DNA of 61,341 bases from Lentilactobacillus parakefiri (GTDB lineage: Bacteria > Bacillota > Bacilli > Lactobacillales > Lactobacillaceae). The notes beneath the pieces are model-generated. The model ran no database searches and was not told the DNA's origin. It saw nothing but the letters and a program-made list of their open reading frames with translations. Positions 35,680-44,414 of this stretch are shown here, piece by piece (position 1 is the first letter of the stretch; each line of letters opens with the position of its first letter). The stretch is from positions 1-61,341 of the forward strand of contig NZ_BDGB01000105.1 in assembly GCF_002157585.1 (NCBI RefSeq). The letters are read 5' to 3'. The position numbers were made by a program, and so were the translations under genes.

Positions 35680-36459
35680 ATGAATAAATTAATGCAAGAA
35701 TTGGTGGCCGGTAGCTTAGCCTGCGGTCTTGGATTTGTTGCTCAAGCTTATCCCGCATACGCCACAGGAGCATACACGCCTATTAAAACTAAGATTTATA
35801 AGAATGTTCCGTATCATTGGAACGGTCAGAGTAGTCGTGCGTACTTATGGAATGCGAACCTCACAAAACGACAACATCGTCTGGCTCACTGGCCAGTAAC
35901 AACTTGGTACGTTTCAAAGTCGTTAAAAATGACTAATGGGCATAAAACCGGAATTTTTTATAAAGTGACCAACGCAAAGAAGAGTATGAGTGGCTACATT
36001 TGGAAAGCTTATCTAACTAAAGGTGCTTTGGCTAAGGGAACCTATCCGGCTGGCTTAATTGATTCAAAATTAAATCAATCATTAATCAATTTATTTCCAG
36101 GTGCCATTCCGGATAAGCAGTTGCAACAAGTGGCCGAATACTATATTCATGCGGTCAATACTACTGAACCAGGCGATACTTACTACGAATATGAAGGGGC
36201 AGTTTTAGGTGCTGACAAGCAAAAGAAGGTTACCGGCTTTACTACTTACACAGCAGCACCGGGTGCGTATAATCAGCTTAGAAGGAATAAGGTAAGCTTC
36301 TTGCAATTTGAAAAAGCTCGGCTTCAAAAGTATTTGAAGGCTGAGCATAAAACGTTCTCTGATTTTTCCGGTTGGTCGATTGGGGCATATGCATTTCCAA
36401 AAAATAGCATTTTTTATGGAATTATTATGATCAATTTATTGCCACCAATGACTAAGTAG
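35680..36459 (+). CDS. Secreted protein, AYLWN/WYV family member 3
   Basis: A 259-residue protein with a signal peptide (about 1-27, ending YPAYA-T). Shared domain at about 45-115: SSRAYLWNANLTKRQHRL, TTWYVSKSL, GIFYKV, GYIWKAYLTKG. Then LINLFPGAIPDKQL (compare KLFPN in members 2 and 4) and a C-terminal WSIGAYAFPKNSIFYGIIMI. The start is one of two tandem ATGs (35677 or 35680) after AAAGAGGTCAC. Function unknown. Confidence 0.78.
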   Translation: MNKLMQELVAGSLACGLGFVAQAYPAYATGAYTPIKTKIYKNVPYHWNGQSSRAYLWNANLTKRQHRLAHWPVTTWYVSKSLKMTNGHKTGIFYKVTNAKKSMSGYIWKAYLTKGALAKGTYPAGLIDSKLNQSLINLFPGAIPDKQLQQVAEYYIHAVNTTEPGDTYYEYEGAVLGADKQKKVTGFTTYTAAPGAYNQLRRNKVSFLQFEKARLQKYLKAEHKTFSDFSGWSIGAYAFPKNSIFYGIIMINLLPPMTK

Positions 36460-36653
36460 CAAAAAGAAGGCTGGGATTTTGTACTAATTGTGATGAACAA
36501 ACCTTGTTTTGCCGACCTTTCTTAACCAAGAATCTCCAAACTCGTTATTAGATTGAGCACTTATTCGCTTCTATCTTGCCCATTTCAACGATTAATAATT
36601 TTGCAAGCCGTTCCAAGCTATTGGATAATGTGGTTACTGAAGGGAGATTTAAA

Positions 36654-37493
36654 ATGAATAAGAAGATAATTAACGTACCAAAACGAATAAAATTTTTGAT
36701 GCTATTAATTCCTAGCCTGCTCATTGGATTTGCTACAACAATGATTAGCACTAGTGCTGACTCAGGGTATACAGTTGTCAAAAAAATGACTGGTAATAAT
36801 GCCAACGTAGCATACCACTTAGCTAATAATTCTAAGAATGCTTATCTTTGGAACGGGACACATACGAAAGCTAAAGCTAACTTACGTAATTATAAAAATT
36901 ATAGTTGGCGATATTATGGCAAAAGCGTGATCTTGTCATACAATTCAAAAAGATCAGTTTATTACTATATTCAAGGAATTACCCCGAATGGTAATGAAGC
37001 CAGTAAGATACGAGGGATCGTTTGGCATGGCTATCTAACCCATGGTGTTAACCCAAACTATAAACAACTCAATAATATCAATTATCGTTATTTCAATACC
37101 GACACTGAATATTTAGATTACATTAAAAAATCACCATCACAAAAACTAACCCGCGAAGTTTTGAAGTTGTTTCCGAATACTCAATTATCCATAAAACTTA
37201 CCAAAGCTGCTAACGGGGCCAGCCCTTGGGATTGGAATAGCCCGACAGTTGATGGATACAAAAACATTCTTGAATTTCCAACGGTCCAAAGGTATTTTAA
37301 TAAGCGATTTTACAAGCCAAATATCTCCGATAACAATAGATTTAAGTTAATCAAAGATGGTTTAGATAAAAGCTACAGTCAAACAAAACGGAATGCACTA
37401 AACCAATATCAGATTGGTATTTATTATTACAATAATCCGCACCGTCTTATCGATGATGAAGCTCCTGGATTTACCATTGCAATCCCGGAATAG
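36654..37493 (+). CDS. Secreted protein, AYLWN/WYV family member 4
   Basis: A 279-residue protein with a long basic N-terminus and a hydrophobic signal or anchor (about 13-35). Shared domain at about 55-130: NAYLWNGTHTKAKANLRNY, SVYYYI, GIVWHGYLTHG. Then LTREVLKLFPNTQLSIKLTKAAN, nearly identical in style to member 2, and C-terminal YQIGIYYYNNP ending FTIAIPE. The start at 36654 follows GAAGGGAGATTTAAA. Function unknown. Confidence 0.78.
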   Translation: MNKKIINVPKRIKFLMLLIPSLLIGFATTMISTSADSGYTVVKKMTGNNANVAYHLANNSKNAYLWNGTHTKAKANLRNYKNYSWRYYGKSVILSYNSKRSVYYYIQGITPNGNEASKIRGIVWHGYLTHGVNPNYKQLNNINYRYFNTDTEYLDYIKKSPSQKLTREVLKLFPNTQLSIKLTKAANGASPWDWNSPTVDGYKNILEFPTVQRYFNKRFYKPNISDNNRFKLIKDGLDKSYSQTKRNALNQYQIGIYYYNNPHRLIDDEAPGFTIAIPE

Positions 37494-37559
37494 ATAGCGA
37501 CTCTAGATACAAGTGTTATAGGTCGCCATGTTTGTGTAACTTAAAAATCAGTCTTCGTC

Positions 37560-37597
37560 AAAAATGACCCGTCACGATGAGGTGACGGGTCATTTTT
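37560..37597 (+). terminator. Terminator after family member 4
   Basis: AAAAATGACCCGTCAC-6-GTGACGGGTCATTTTT. Confidence 0.92.
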
Positions 37598-37710
37598 GGC
37601 GTTGATGATAAAACAACCCATAGAGTCAGGAAGATGCGATAGTTAGTCATACCGAAACGCCAATCCAAAACGACCAAGCCCAATTTTGTTAATCAATATG
37701 CTTTCAAATG

Positions 37711-37753
37711 AAAACCCGCCCGTTAACATCAATGATGTCAGCGAGCGGGTTTG
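37711..37753 (-). terminator. Terminator after pgi
   Basis: Minus strand: AAACCCGC ... GCGGGTTTTC with an inner ACATCATTGATGT stem. Confidence 0.82.
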
Positions 37754-37771
37754 CTTTCTAATTAAGTGAAG

Positions 37772-39118
37772 TTAGATGCGCTTCTTGAGTTCCTTACCTT
37801 TTTCCTCAAATCCAGGCTTGCCAAGCAAGGCAAACATGTTTTGCTTGTAGGCTTCAACACCGGGTTGGTTGAATGGGTTGATACCGTTTAAGTAACCGGA
37901 AATGGCAACCGCAACCTCGAAGAAGTAGATCAAATATCCCAAAGTGTAAGGCGTTTCGTCAGGGATGTGAACGGCCATGTTTGGTACGTTACCATCAGTA
38001 TGAGCGAGAACCACCGCATGGAAGGCTTCGGTATTGGCGTAGTCCATCGTGCGGCCTTCTAGATAGCCTAAGCCATCCAGGTTGTCTTTTTCTTTAGGGA
38101 TGTCAACGTCGTGGTTCGGCTTATCTAACTTGATAACCGTTTCCATGAGGTTTCTCAAACCTTCTTGGATGTATTGGCCCAAAGAGTGAAGGTCGGTCGT
38201 AAAGTTGGCGGATGAAGGGTAAATCCCCTTTTGGTCCTTACCTTCCGATTCACCCATCAGCTGCTTCCACCATTCAGCGAAGTAGGTCATATTTGGTTCG
38301 TAGTTTTCCAATAATTCAGTGGTGAAGCCTTTGCGGTACAAAATATTTCGGTAGGCAGCGTATTGGTAGGCTTCATTCTTGGTTAAATCAGGGTCGCTGT
38401 ACTCATCCGAAGCATCTGCGGCACCCTTCATTAACTGTTCAATGTCAGCACCGGAGACAGCGATTGGCAACAGGCCAACTGGACTCAGGACGGAGTAGCG
38501 GCCGCCGATACCATCCGGGATGATAAAGGTTTCGTAACCGCTGGCGTCGGCTTCTTTGCGTAAAGCACCGTGGGCCTTGTCAGTGGTGGCGTAGATCCGA
38601 TCTTTAGCACCTTCCTCACCATATTTGGCAATTAAGCGTTCCTTGAAGATTCGGAATGCAATTGAAGGTTCAGTGGTCGTACCTGATTTAGAGATGACGT
38701 TGACTGAGAAGTCACGGTCGCCAATCAAGTTGATCAGATCATAAACGTATGAGGAGCTCAATGAATTACCGGCAAACATCACTTGTGGGAATTTGCGCTT
38801 GTCATCTGGCAAATAATTGAAGAAAGTTTCATTCAAGAAGTCAACAGCCATCTTGGCACCGAGGTATGAGCCACCGATCCCGATGACAACCAAGACCTTA
38901 GAATCTGATTGAATTTTTTTAGCAGCCTTTTGGATCCGTGCAAATTCTTCTTTGTCGTAATCCTTTGGCAGAGTTAGCCAGTCGCGGAAATCACTGCCGG
39001 CACCAGTGCCTTTACGTAATTCGTCATCGGCGGCGTTAACCAATGCCTGCATTTCACCGAGTTCGTTGTCATGGACAAACTTTGATAATTTTGAGCCATC
39101 AAAAGAAATATGAGCCAT
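37772..39118 (-). CDS. pgi: Glucose-6-phosphate isomerase
   Basis: A 448-residue enzyme interconverting glucose-6-P and fructose-6-P. Family blocks are [52 protein letters not shown] and the C-terminal [32 protein letters not shown]. The start at 39118 follows AAAGGAAGTACAAACA; the longer frame from 39172 lacks a binding site. It stands after the mannitol/fructose genes on the same strand, channelling fructose-6-P from fructokinase into the phosphoketolase route. Confidence 0.97.
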   Translation of the reverse strand: MAHISFDGSKLSKFVHDNELGEMQALVNAADDELRKGTGAGSDFRDWLTLPKDYDKEEFARIQKAAKKIQSDSKVLVVIGIGGSYLGAKMAVDFLNETFFNYLPDDKRKFPQVMFAGNSLSSSYVYDLINLIGDRDFSVNVISKSGTTTEPSIAFRIFKERLIAKYGEEGAKDRIYATTDKAHGALRKEADASGYETFIIPDGIGGRYSVLSPVGLLPIAVSGADIEQLMKGAADASDEYSDPDLTKNEAYQYAAYRNILYRKGFTTELLENYEPNMTYFAEWWKQLMGESEGKDQKGIYPSSANFTTDLHSLGQYIQEGLRNLMETVIKLDKPNHDVDIPKEKDNLDGLGYLEGRTMDYANTEAFHAVVLAHTDGNVPNMAVHIPDETPYTLGYLIYFFEVAVAISGYLNGINPFNQPGVEAYKQNMFALLGKPGFEEKGKELKKRI

Positions 39119-39172
39119 ATTGTTTGTACTTCCTTTCTGGAATTCATTCAATGATTTAATTATAAAACACAA

Positions 39173-39210
39173 AGTGGCTGGAACAAAACCGAAGTTTCAT
39201 TCCAGCCACT
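39173..39210 (-). terminator. Terminator after the VOC protein gene
   Basis: AGTGGCTGGAA pairs with TTCCAGCCACT; TTTGTGTTTT follows on the minus strand. Confidence 0.82.
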
Positions 39211-39246
39211 CATTAGAGTTGTTTCAAAAGAATCATTCGACTGGAA

Positions 39247-39636
39247 CTACAGAATCTGACAGAACTCAATGGTTTCTTCGTTAGGGCCAAGGATATTGAA
39301 GAACTTGATCCCCTTATCCCAGAATGAAGGAATGGATTGAATTTCATCGTTAACCATCCGTAATCCCTGTGCCTTGGCATCCGCGAAAGCTTTTTCAACA
39401 TCTGGTGTGTTGAGTGAAATATGGTTGATCGCACCAGCTTTACGAGCGGTTGGATCGCCTTCCCAAGTTTCGATGGTTAAGTTACCAAAACGCATGAATG
39501 CGCAACGGTTCTCGCCGTTATGGAATAAGCCGGCTTGTTCGAAGCCAAGTGATTCGTAAAATGCGATCGTTTTATCTAAGTCAACGGATGGAATTCCAAC
39601 GTGTTGGATTCCAGTAATATCATCTTTAATTGCCAT
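39247..39636 (-). CDS. VOC (glyoxalase/dioxygenase) superfamily protein
   Basis: A 129-residue protein with two beta-alpha-beta-beta-beta modules: GIQHVGIPSVDLDKTIAFYESLGF at the start (His near 14) and INHISLNTPDVEKAFADAK in the second half, ending in GPNEETIEFCQ. The likely metal ligands are His14, Glu (TIETWEGD), His in INHIS and Glu in EETIEF. May detoxify a reactive carbonyl, but the substrate is unknown. The start at 39636 follows AGAGGCAATTAAAC. Preceded on its strand by structured RNA element B. Confidence 0.85.
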   Translation of the reverse strand: MAIKDDITGIQHVGIPSVDLDKTIAFYESLGFEQAGLFHNGENRCAFMRFGNLTIETWEGDPTARKAGAINHISLNTPDVEKAFADAKAQGLRMVNDEIQSIPSFWDKGIKFFNILGPNEETIEFCQIL

Positions 39637-39709
39637 GTTTAATTGCCTCTTTCGTTTCAATTTGTGGAAAACATTTTGTAACCGTGTTCATTTGTGAGGA
39701 AACCTAAGC

Positions 39710-39910
39710 CCAAGGAACTCCAGTAAAAACCAGGTTTGATTTTTAATAAAGCACCTTGGGCAAACGCTTATTGGCCGATTTTGAGAGCTATTCGGCCTTT
39801 GAAATGCGCTGCGAGCAACTGATGCTAACGTGTAAGACCAAAAAGATTTAAATCCAAACCCAGGATTTTAATCTTTTCGGCCTTACACACCGCATCACCC
39901 GTTGCTCTTC
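39710..39910 (-). ncRNA. Candidate structured RNA, element B
   Basis: Minus strand, beginning about 8 nt after the stop of the membrane-protein gene: bipartite outer stem GAGCAAC/GTTGCTC and GATGC/GCATC; a long hairpin GTGTAAGGCC.AAAAGATT / AATCTTTT.GGTCTTACAC; then GCGCATTTCAAA; a hairpin GGCCGA/TCGGCC; AATAAGCG; and a terminal stem GCCCAAGG/CCTTGGGC. GCAGCGC can also pair with GCGTTTGC, closing the CATTTCAA-hairpin-ATAAGCG unit. The order of parts and both single-stranded motifs repeat those of element A (7746-8025). Downstream gene: VOC protein. Confidence 0.6.
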
Positions 39911-39917
39911 GCGCTCT

Positions 39918-40682
39918 CTAGTTCTTTCCCACATCCAACGCCTGATGCTTCAGCTTAGGGAAGACCTTAGTGCCCGCGATTCCCGTAATGCCTCCTTGGA
40001 ACAGGAACGCAAAGATGGTTCCGATTCCCAAGTTGGTAAATTGACGGGTGATTGCGAAGGCCAAGATTGCCATCAACGTCGGTGGAATGTATGACGCCCA
40101 CATCGCTGTATTGGCATTTCCTTTGAAGTACTTGAATCGGAGAATCTGCATCAAATCATCGGCGGGATGTAATACGAGGTTGACCCGCTGATAAATGGAG
40201 ATGGCAGTTCCGATCATTGCGACACCCAAGAAGTTCAAGAGGATATAAAATCCAATCATGAATGGTGTCTTGGCTGGTGGAAAACCACCAAACAGTGCCG
40301 GGTACTTACCGAGGAAGAAGTCTTCGAATACTTGAATTAACGCTGAGAAGGGAACCATGAAGATCAGATTTCCAAGTGCGCGCCGCCACTCCCAGTGTCC
40401 AACCAGGATGGCATTTAAAATTGTAATAACGACCCCAAGAATTAAGAATGTCCAAAACAGATTCCAGCCAAATGCAACGGCCAGGTTGGCTTCAGCAGCG
40501 GTCCAATAGGCCGATCCCAAGTAGGAAGGGTGGATTTGGGCGCTGGTAACCAAGGTCAACACGTTTCCGGCGGAGTTAATCACCAAAGAAATGATGAAAA
40601 ACGTGATTGATTTAGACATCGAGATCGTCCGGCCATTTAGAACTTGGCTGGCGGTTTCCTCATTATTCTTCAAACTATTCAC
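39918..40682 (-). CDS. Multi-spanning membrane protein, unknown substrate
   Basis: A 254-residue protein with six predicted helices (about 24-46, 68-92, 100-122, 140-165, 200-220, 222-242), MSKSITFFIISLVINSAGNVL being the first. It overlaps the mannitol dehydrogenase stop by 8 bp, so it is translated with it. I do not recognise the family with certainty; the YitT/YczE type is one option. Position suggests a role in sugar or polyol movement, but that is inference. Confidence 0.7.
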   Translation of the reverse strand: MNSLKNNEETASQVLNGRTISMSKSITFFIISLVINSAGNVLTLVTSAQIHPSYLGSAYWTAAEANLAVAFGWNLFWTFLILGVVITILNAILVGHWEWRRALGNLIFMVPFSALIQVFEDFFLGKYPALFGGFPPAKTPFMIGFYILLNFLGVAMIGTAISIYQRVNLVLHPADDLMQILRFKYFKGNANTAMWASYIPPTLMAILAFAITRQFTNLGIGTIFAFLFQGGITGIAGTKVFPKLKHQALDVGKN

Positions 40683-41676
40683 CTACTTTAACAACTGCCT
40701 TTGAAACGCCCTTAGTCTTACCTTGTAAGAATGGTTCAACTTCGTCCAAGTCAAAGACGTTGCTGATGATGGCATCGACGTTCAAGTCACCGCTTTGGAG
40801 AAGGGCGATTGAGTCTTCGAATGCGTTAGGGTTAATGAATGAACCTTGAACAGTTAATTGCTTTTGGTAAATTTCGTAAGTGTTCATTTCGAAATGAGCA
40901 TCTGGTTTACCAACACCAAACATCAATACTTGAGCACCCTTACGAGTAGCTTCAACAGCTTGTTGTTGAGTTTGTGGTAATCCAACGGCTTCAATCACAA
41001 CATCGTAATCTGAAGGGATCTGGTCACGAGTGGTGTTATAAGTGTTGGTTACGCCTAATTTTTCACGGTTAAGATCCAATTTTTCGTCGATGATTCCGGC
41101 CAAGTCAACTTGATGGACACCATAAGACTGGAGAATTTGAGCGAATAATTGACCCATGAAGCCATCACCAATAACCAAAGCTTTTTGGTATGGTGTTAAT
41201 TTAAGCAAGTCAATACCATGAACGGCACATGAGATTGGTTCGATAACAGCAGCGTCCTTTAATGAAACGTTGTCAGGAATAGGGTAAACGTTTGTGGCAG
41301 GGGCAGTGAATGATTCTTCCAAGCCACCATTACGAGTTACACCAACAGCTGAAAGGTTGTCACAGAGTTCTGGACGGCCGGTGTGGCAGTAGAAACATTT
41401 GCCACAGTAGATGTTAGGGTCAACAGTTACTCGATCACCAACTTTGAAGCCATCAACATCTGAACCAACTTCGGAAATCACACCTGAGTTTTCGTGACCG
41501 AAGACGATTGGCGGAACAGCATCGGCTGAACCTGGAAGGCCATTGTAAAGGGCGTGGTCGGTACCACAAACGCCAGCGTAGGCAGTGTCAACACGAACTT
41601 CGTTAGGCTTTACTTCTGGCTTGTCAATGTCTTGGATCTCCATGTGTTGTTTTCCAGTAAATACGAGTGCTTTCAT
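40675..41676 (-). CDS. mdh: Mannitol 2-dehydrogenase (zinc-dependent MDR family)
   Basis: A 333-residue zinc-dependent medium-chain dehydrogenase. The catalytic zinc motif is GHENSGVISEVGSD with CGTDHALY before it; the structural zinc cysteines are in CGKCFYCHTGRPELC. The sequence strongly resembles the Leuconostoc and Lactobacillus mannitol dehydrogenases (GLPGSADAVPPIVFGHENSG, YQKALVIGDGFMG, VQGSFINPNAFEDSIALL). It reduces fructose to mannitol with NADH, giving heterofermenters an electron sink. A CAAACGTTTG operator lies 38 bp before the start. Confidence 0.88.
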   Translation of the reverse strand: MKALVFTGKQHMEIQDIDKPEVKPNEVRVDTAYAGVCGTDHALYNGLPGSADAVPPIVFGHENSGVISEVGSDVDGFKVGDRVTVDPNIYCGKCFYCHTGRPELCDNLSAVGVTRNGGLEESFTAPATNVYPIPDNVSLKDAAVIEPISCAVHGIDLLKLTPYQKALVIGDGFMGQLFAQILQSYGVHQVDLAGIIDEKLDLNREKLGVTNTYNTTRDQIPSDYDVVIEAVGLPQTQQQAVEATRKGAQVLMFGVGKPDAHFEMNTYEIYQKQLTVQGSFINPNAFEDSIALLQSGDLNVDAIISNVFDLDEVEPFLQGKTKGVSKAVVKVGE

Positions 41677-41710
41677 AATATAAATAATCTCCTTTTAAAA
41701 TCCATTCATT

Positions 41711-41726
41711 CCACAAACGTTTGCGG
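41711..41726 (-). promoter_or_regulatory. LacI/CcpA-type operator before mannitol dehydrogenase
   Basis: CCACAAACGTTTGCGG: a 10-bp perfect palindrome CAAACGTTTG in a near-palindromic 16-mer, centred on CG as in cre and LacI-family sites. It lies between fructokinase and the dehydrogenase, about 38 bp upstream of the latter. Confidence 0.65.
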
Positions 41727-41748
41727 AACTTTCCAAAAAAATAAGCTA

Positions 41749-42624
41749 TTACTTGTTGTATTCTTTCAACGCTAAAGCAAAATCCCCGACGGTTGCTGAA
41801 CCATTATCTTTGACTAATGGCATCACGATGTATTTATCGAGATCACCAACGTCAACGTAGTTATTCAGTAATTCATTAAACTGTTCACGAACCTTTTTCA
41901 AGAATTCTTCGCTGACAACGCCACCGCCAAAGACAATCTTGGCTGGACGCATCATCAAAGTGACTTGGATTGCGGCTTGAGCAACGTAGAATGCCATGAT
42001 ATCCCAAGTATGATCTGAGAGAGGAACATCTTGGCCTTTTTTACCAGTTCTTGCTTCAAACGTTGGTCCTGAAACCAAACCTTCCAAACAGTCACCATGG
42101 TAAGGGCAGATTCCCTTGAAATTGAGATCGTCTGGATGACGCTTGAGGCGAACATGTCCCATTTCAGGATGCCCGATATCCCCAACAAAGTTGCCGTTGA
42201 TAATCGCACCAGCACCAGCTCCAGTACCAATCGTGTAATAGACCAGCGAATTGATCTTTTCGTTGAACAGCGTTGCCATGACGTACTCACCATAAGCAGA
42301 GCCGTTAACATCAGTTGTCCAGCTGATTGGAATATCAAAGTCTTCTTTAATCCGACCTACAAAGTTTGTATTAGCCCAGCCTTTTTTCGGGGTATTTGTA
42401 ATGTACCCATACTTAGGTGAGTTCTTACGGAGCTCAATTGGTCCGAATGAGGAAATTGAGATTGCCTTTAAATCCTTAAACTGTTTGAAGTAGTCAACAG
42501 TCTTTTGCAGGGTTTCTTTTGGAGTGGTCGTTGGAAACTGCGTCCGATCCAAAATTCGGTAATCCTCGTTACCAACAGCACATACGAACTTTGTACCACC
42601 GGCTTCAACACTACCTAACAACAT
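41749..42624 (-). CDS. scrK: Fructokinase, ROK family
   Basis: A 291-residue ROK kinase. The N-terminal GSVEAGGTKFVCAVG binds phosphate; the sugar/zinc region GHPEMGHVRLKRHPDDLNFKG with CPYHGDCLEGLVSGP gives the His-Cys3 zinc ligands of fructokinase-type ROK proteins; GTGAGAGAIINGNFV completes the site. It phosphorylates fructose to fructose-6-P. It precedes mannitol dehydrogenase by 72 bp, so fructose is split between carbon use and electron disposal. Confidence 0.9.
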   Translation of the reverse strand: MLLGSVEAGGTKFVCAVGNEDYRILDRTQFPTTTPKETLQKTVDYFKQFKDLKAISISSFGPIELRKNSPKYGYITNTPKKGWANTNFVGRIKEDFDIPISWTTDVNGSAYGEYVMATLFNEKINSLVYYTIGTGAGAGAIINGNFVGDIGHPEMGHVRLKRHPDDLNFKGICPYHGDCLEGLVSGPTFEARTGKKGQDVPLSDHTWDIMAFYVAQAAIQVTLMMRPAKIVFGGGVVSEEFLKKVREQFNELLNNYVDVGDLDKYIVMPLVKDNGSATVGDFALALKEYNK

Positions 42625-43040
42625 GTAAATCTCACCACCTTATGAAATTGTAATCCATCAAGTTACTTGTGAATGCTTGTTCAATACAAAACATTTTTGA
42701 TGGAAGTGCAATGAAAAGAAGTATCTAATTTACACATTTTATTTTCATATTACCATTAAGGTCTAGACCACAGCCGTTATATATCAGTGAAAAAAGGCAA
42801 AAAAGTTTTTTTCTCTCATAATGAGTCAGCTGAAATCGCATCGTCATAACCACTGGTGTTGATTTTTTTATAAAACTGATTTACCGCGAAAGTAACCGGT
42901 AACACGACGTTTTTAAACCTTAAATTTTGAAAATGCTCAATTAATTTCATGCAACCGTTTGCAACTTTTGCCAAAAGGTGCCATAATACAAAATGTAAAC
43001 GCTATTATTAATACGATATTTTGAATTGGAGGAATATGAA
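42625..43040. promoter_or_regulatory. scrK / maltose operon divergent region with LacI and cre-like operators
   Basis: About 415 bp. TGCAACCGTTTGCA (42950-42963) fits the symmetric LacI-family pattern TGCAA-N-CG-N-TTGCA. TGTAAACGCTATTA (42994-43007) matches the cre consensus TGWAANCGNTNWCA at 13 of 14 positions. Both lie just upstream of the maltose transporter gene. Towards scrK I see only AT-rich sequence with poly-A/T runs near 42790. Confidence 0.7.
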
Positions 43041-44399
43041 ATGGATGAACAAAGTAGCGCAGCCGCAACCAAGAAGTCTGGTTTGCCCAAACTTCCCGCC
43101 AGTACCATTTGGATGATCAACTTTGGCTTCTTAGGTGTGCAGATTGCTTTTACCCTGCAAAGCTCACAAATGAGTCGAATTTTTCAAACGATTGGAGCGT
43201 ATCCCAATAAGTTGGGCTGGTTCTTTATTTTGCCACCTCTTGCAGGCTTAATCGTTCAACCAATTATCGGTTATTATTCAGATCGAACTTGGGCACCCAA
43301 GTTGGGCGGCCGTCGATTGCCATACTTGGCATTAGGAACCTTGATTGCCATCATCGTGATGTGTCTGTTGCCTAATTCGGGGAGTTTTGGCTTCGGGTAC
43401 GCATCAATTACGGCATTGGTATTCGGGGCAGTCACTGTTGCCCTGCTGGATGTGTCGTCTAACATTGCCATGCAGCCATTCAAGATGATGGTCGGCGATA
43501 TGGTCAATGATGACCAAAAGAGTTATGCATACGGCATTCAAAGTTTCCTGTCAAATGGTGGTGCGGTCATCGCAGCCATCTTCCCATTTATCTTTACGGC
43601 ATTCGGCGTCGCCAATACCGCTAAAAAGGGTGTCGTTCCACAATCAGTTGTGATTTCCTTCTATGTTGGTGCGGCAATTCTGTTACTGACAAGTTTGCTG
43701 ACCATCTTCAAAGTTCATGAATATGATCCCAAGACTTACGCCAAATATCACGGTATTACTGAAGAGGCTAACTCAACCGGTGGTAACTGGTGGACATTGC
43801 TTAAGAAGGCACCGAAAGTATTTTGGACGACGACATTGGTTCAATTCTTCTGCTGGATTGCCTTCCAATATCTCTGGACATACTCTGCCGGTGCGATTGC
43901 CAGCAACGTTTGGAACACCACCAACGCCGCTTCCGCAGGCTACCAAGCTGCCGGTAACTGGTACGGTGTTTTAGCAGCCGTTCAATCAATTGCTGCCGTT
44001 GCCTGGTCATACGTTTTGGCTAAAATGCCAAATAACCATCACAAGTTGGGCTACTCAATCAGCTTGGCCCTTGGTGCAGTTGGCTTCATCTCAGTATTCT
44101 TCATTCACACCCAATACATTTTGATCCTATCATTTATCCTAGTCGGAATGGCATGGGCATCGATGAACACTTATCCATTAACGATGGTTACCAACGCCCT
44201 GTCTGGTGAACATATGGGGACTTATCTTGGACTGTTCAACGGTTCAATTTGCCTGCCACAAATTGTTGCCTCACTTGCCAGCTTTGGCTTATTCCCATTA
44301 TTGGGTAACGCTCAGCCAAATATGTTCTTGTTGGCCGGCATCATCATGGCCCTGGGTGCAGCCTCAGTTGGATTTATCAAAGAAACTTACAAAGCATAG
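43041..44399 (+). CDS. MFS disaccharide (maltose) transporter, SLC45/GPH-like
   Basis: A 452-residue protein with 12 predicted helices; the motif GYYSDRTWAPKLGGRRLPYL between helices 2 and 3 marks the SLC45/sucrose-type MFS branch, and SNIAMQPFKMMVGDMV is another family block. The start at 43041 follows TTGGAGGAATATGAA. It lies 15 bp before maltose phosphorylase, so maltose is the likely substrate, imported by proton symport. Confidence 0.88.
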   Translation: MDEQSSAAATKKSGLPKLPASTIWMINFGFLGVQIAFTLQSSQMSRIFQTIGAYPNKLGWFFILPPLAGLIVQPIIGYYSDRTWAPKLGGRRLPYLALGTLIAIIVMCLLPNSGSFGFGYASITALVFGAVTVALLDVSSNIAMQPFKMMVGDMVNDDQKSYAYGIQSFLSNGGAVIAAIFPFIFTAFGVANTAKKGVVPQSVVISFYVGAAILLLTSLLTIFKVHEYDPKTYAKYHGITEEANSTGGNWWTLLKKAPKVFWTTTLVQFFCWIAFQYLWTYSAGAIASNVWNTTNAASAGYQAAGNWYGVLAAVQSIAAVAWSYVLAKMPNNHHKLGYSISLALGAVGFISVFFIHTQYILILSFILVGMAWASMNTYPLTMVTNALSGEHMGTYLGLFNGSICLPQIVASLASFGLFPLLGNAQPNMFLLAGIIMALGAASVGFIKETYKA

Positions 44400-44414
44400 A
44401 AAGGACGTTTATTT

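Noticed and set aside
36540-36640. Third copy of structured elements A/B (CATTTCAA at about 36583)
   Set aside because: The motif occurs alone, without ATAAGCG or the bipartite stem and long hairpin.
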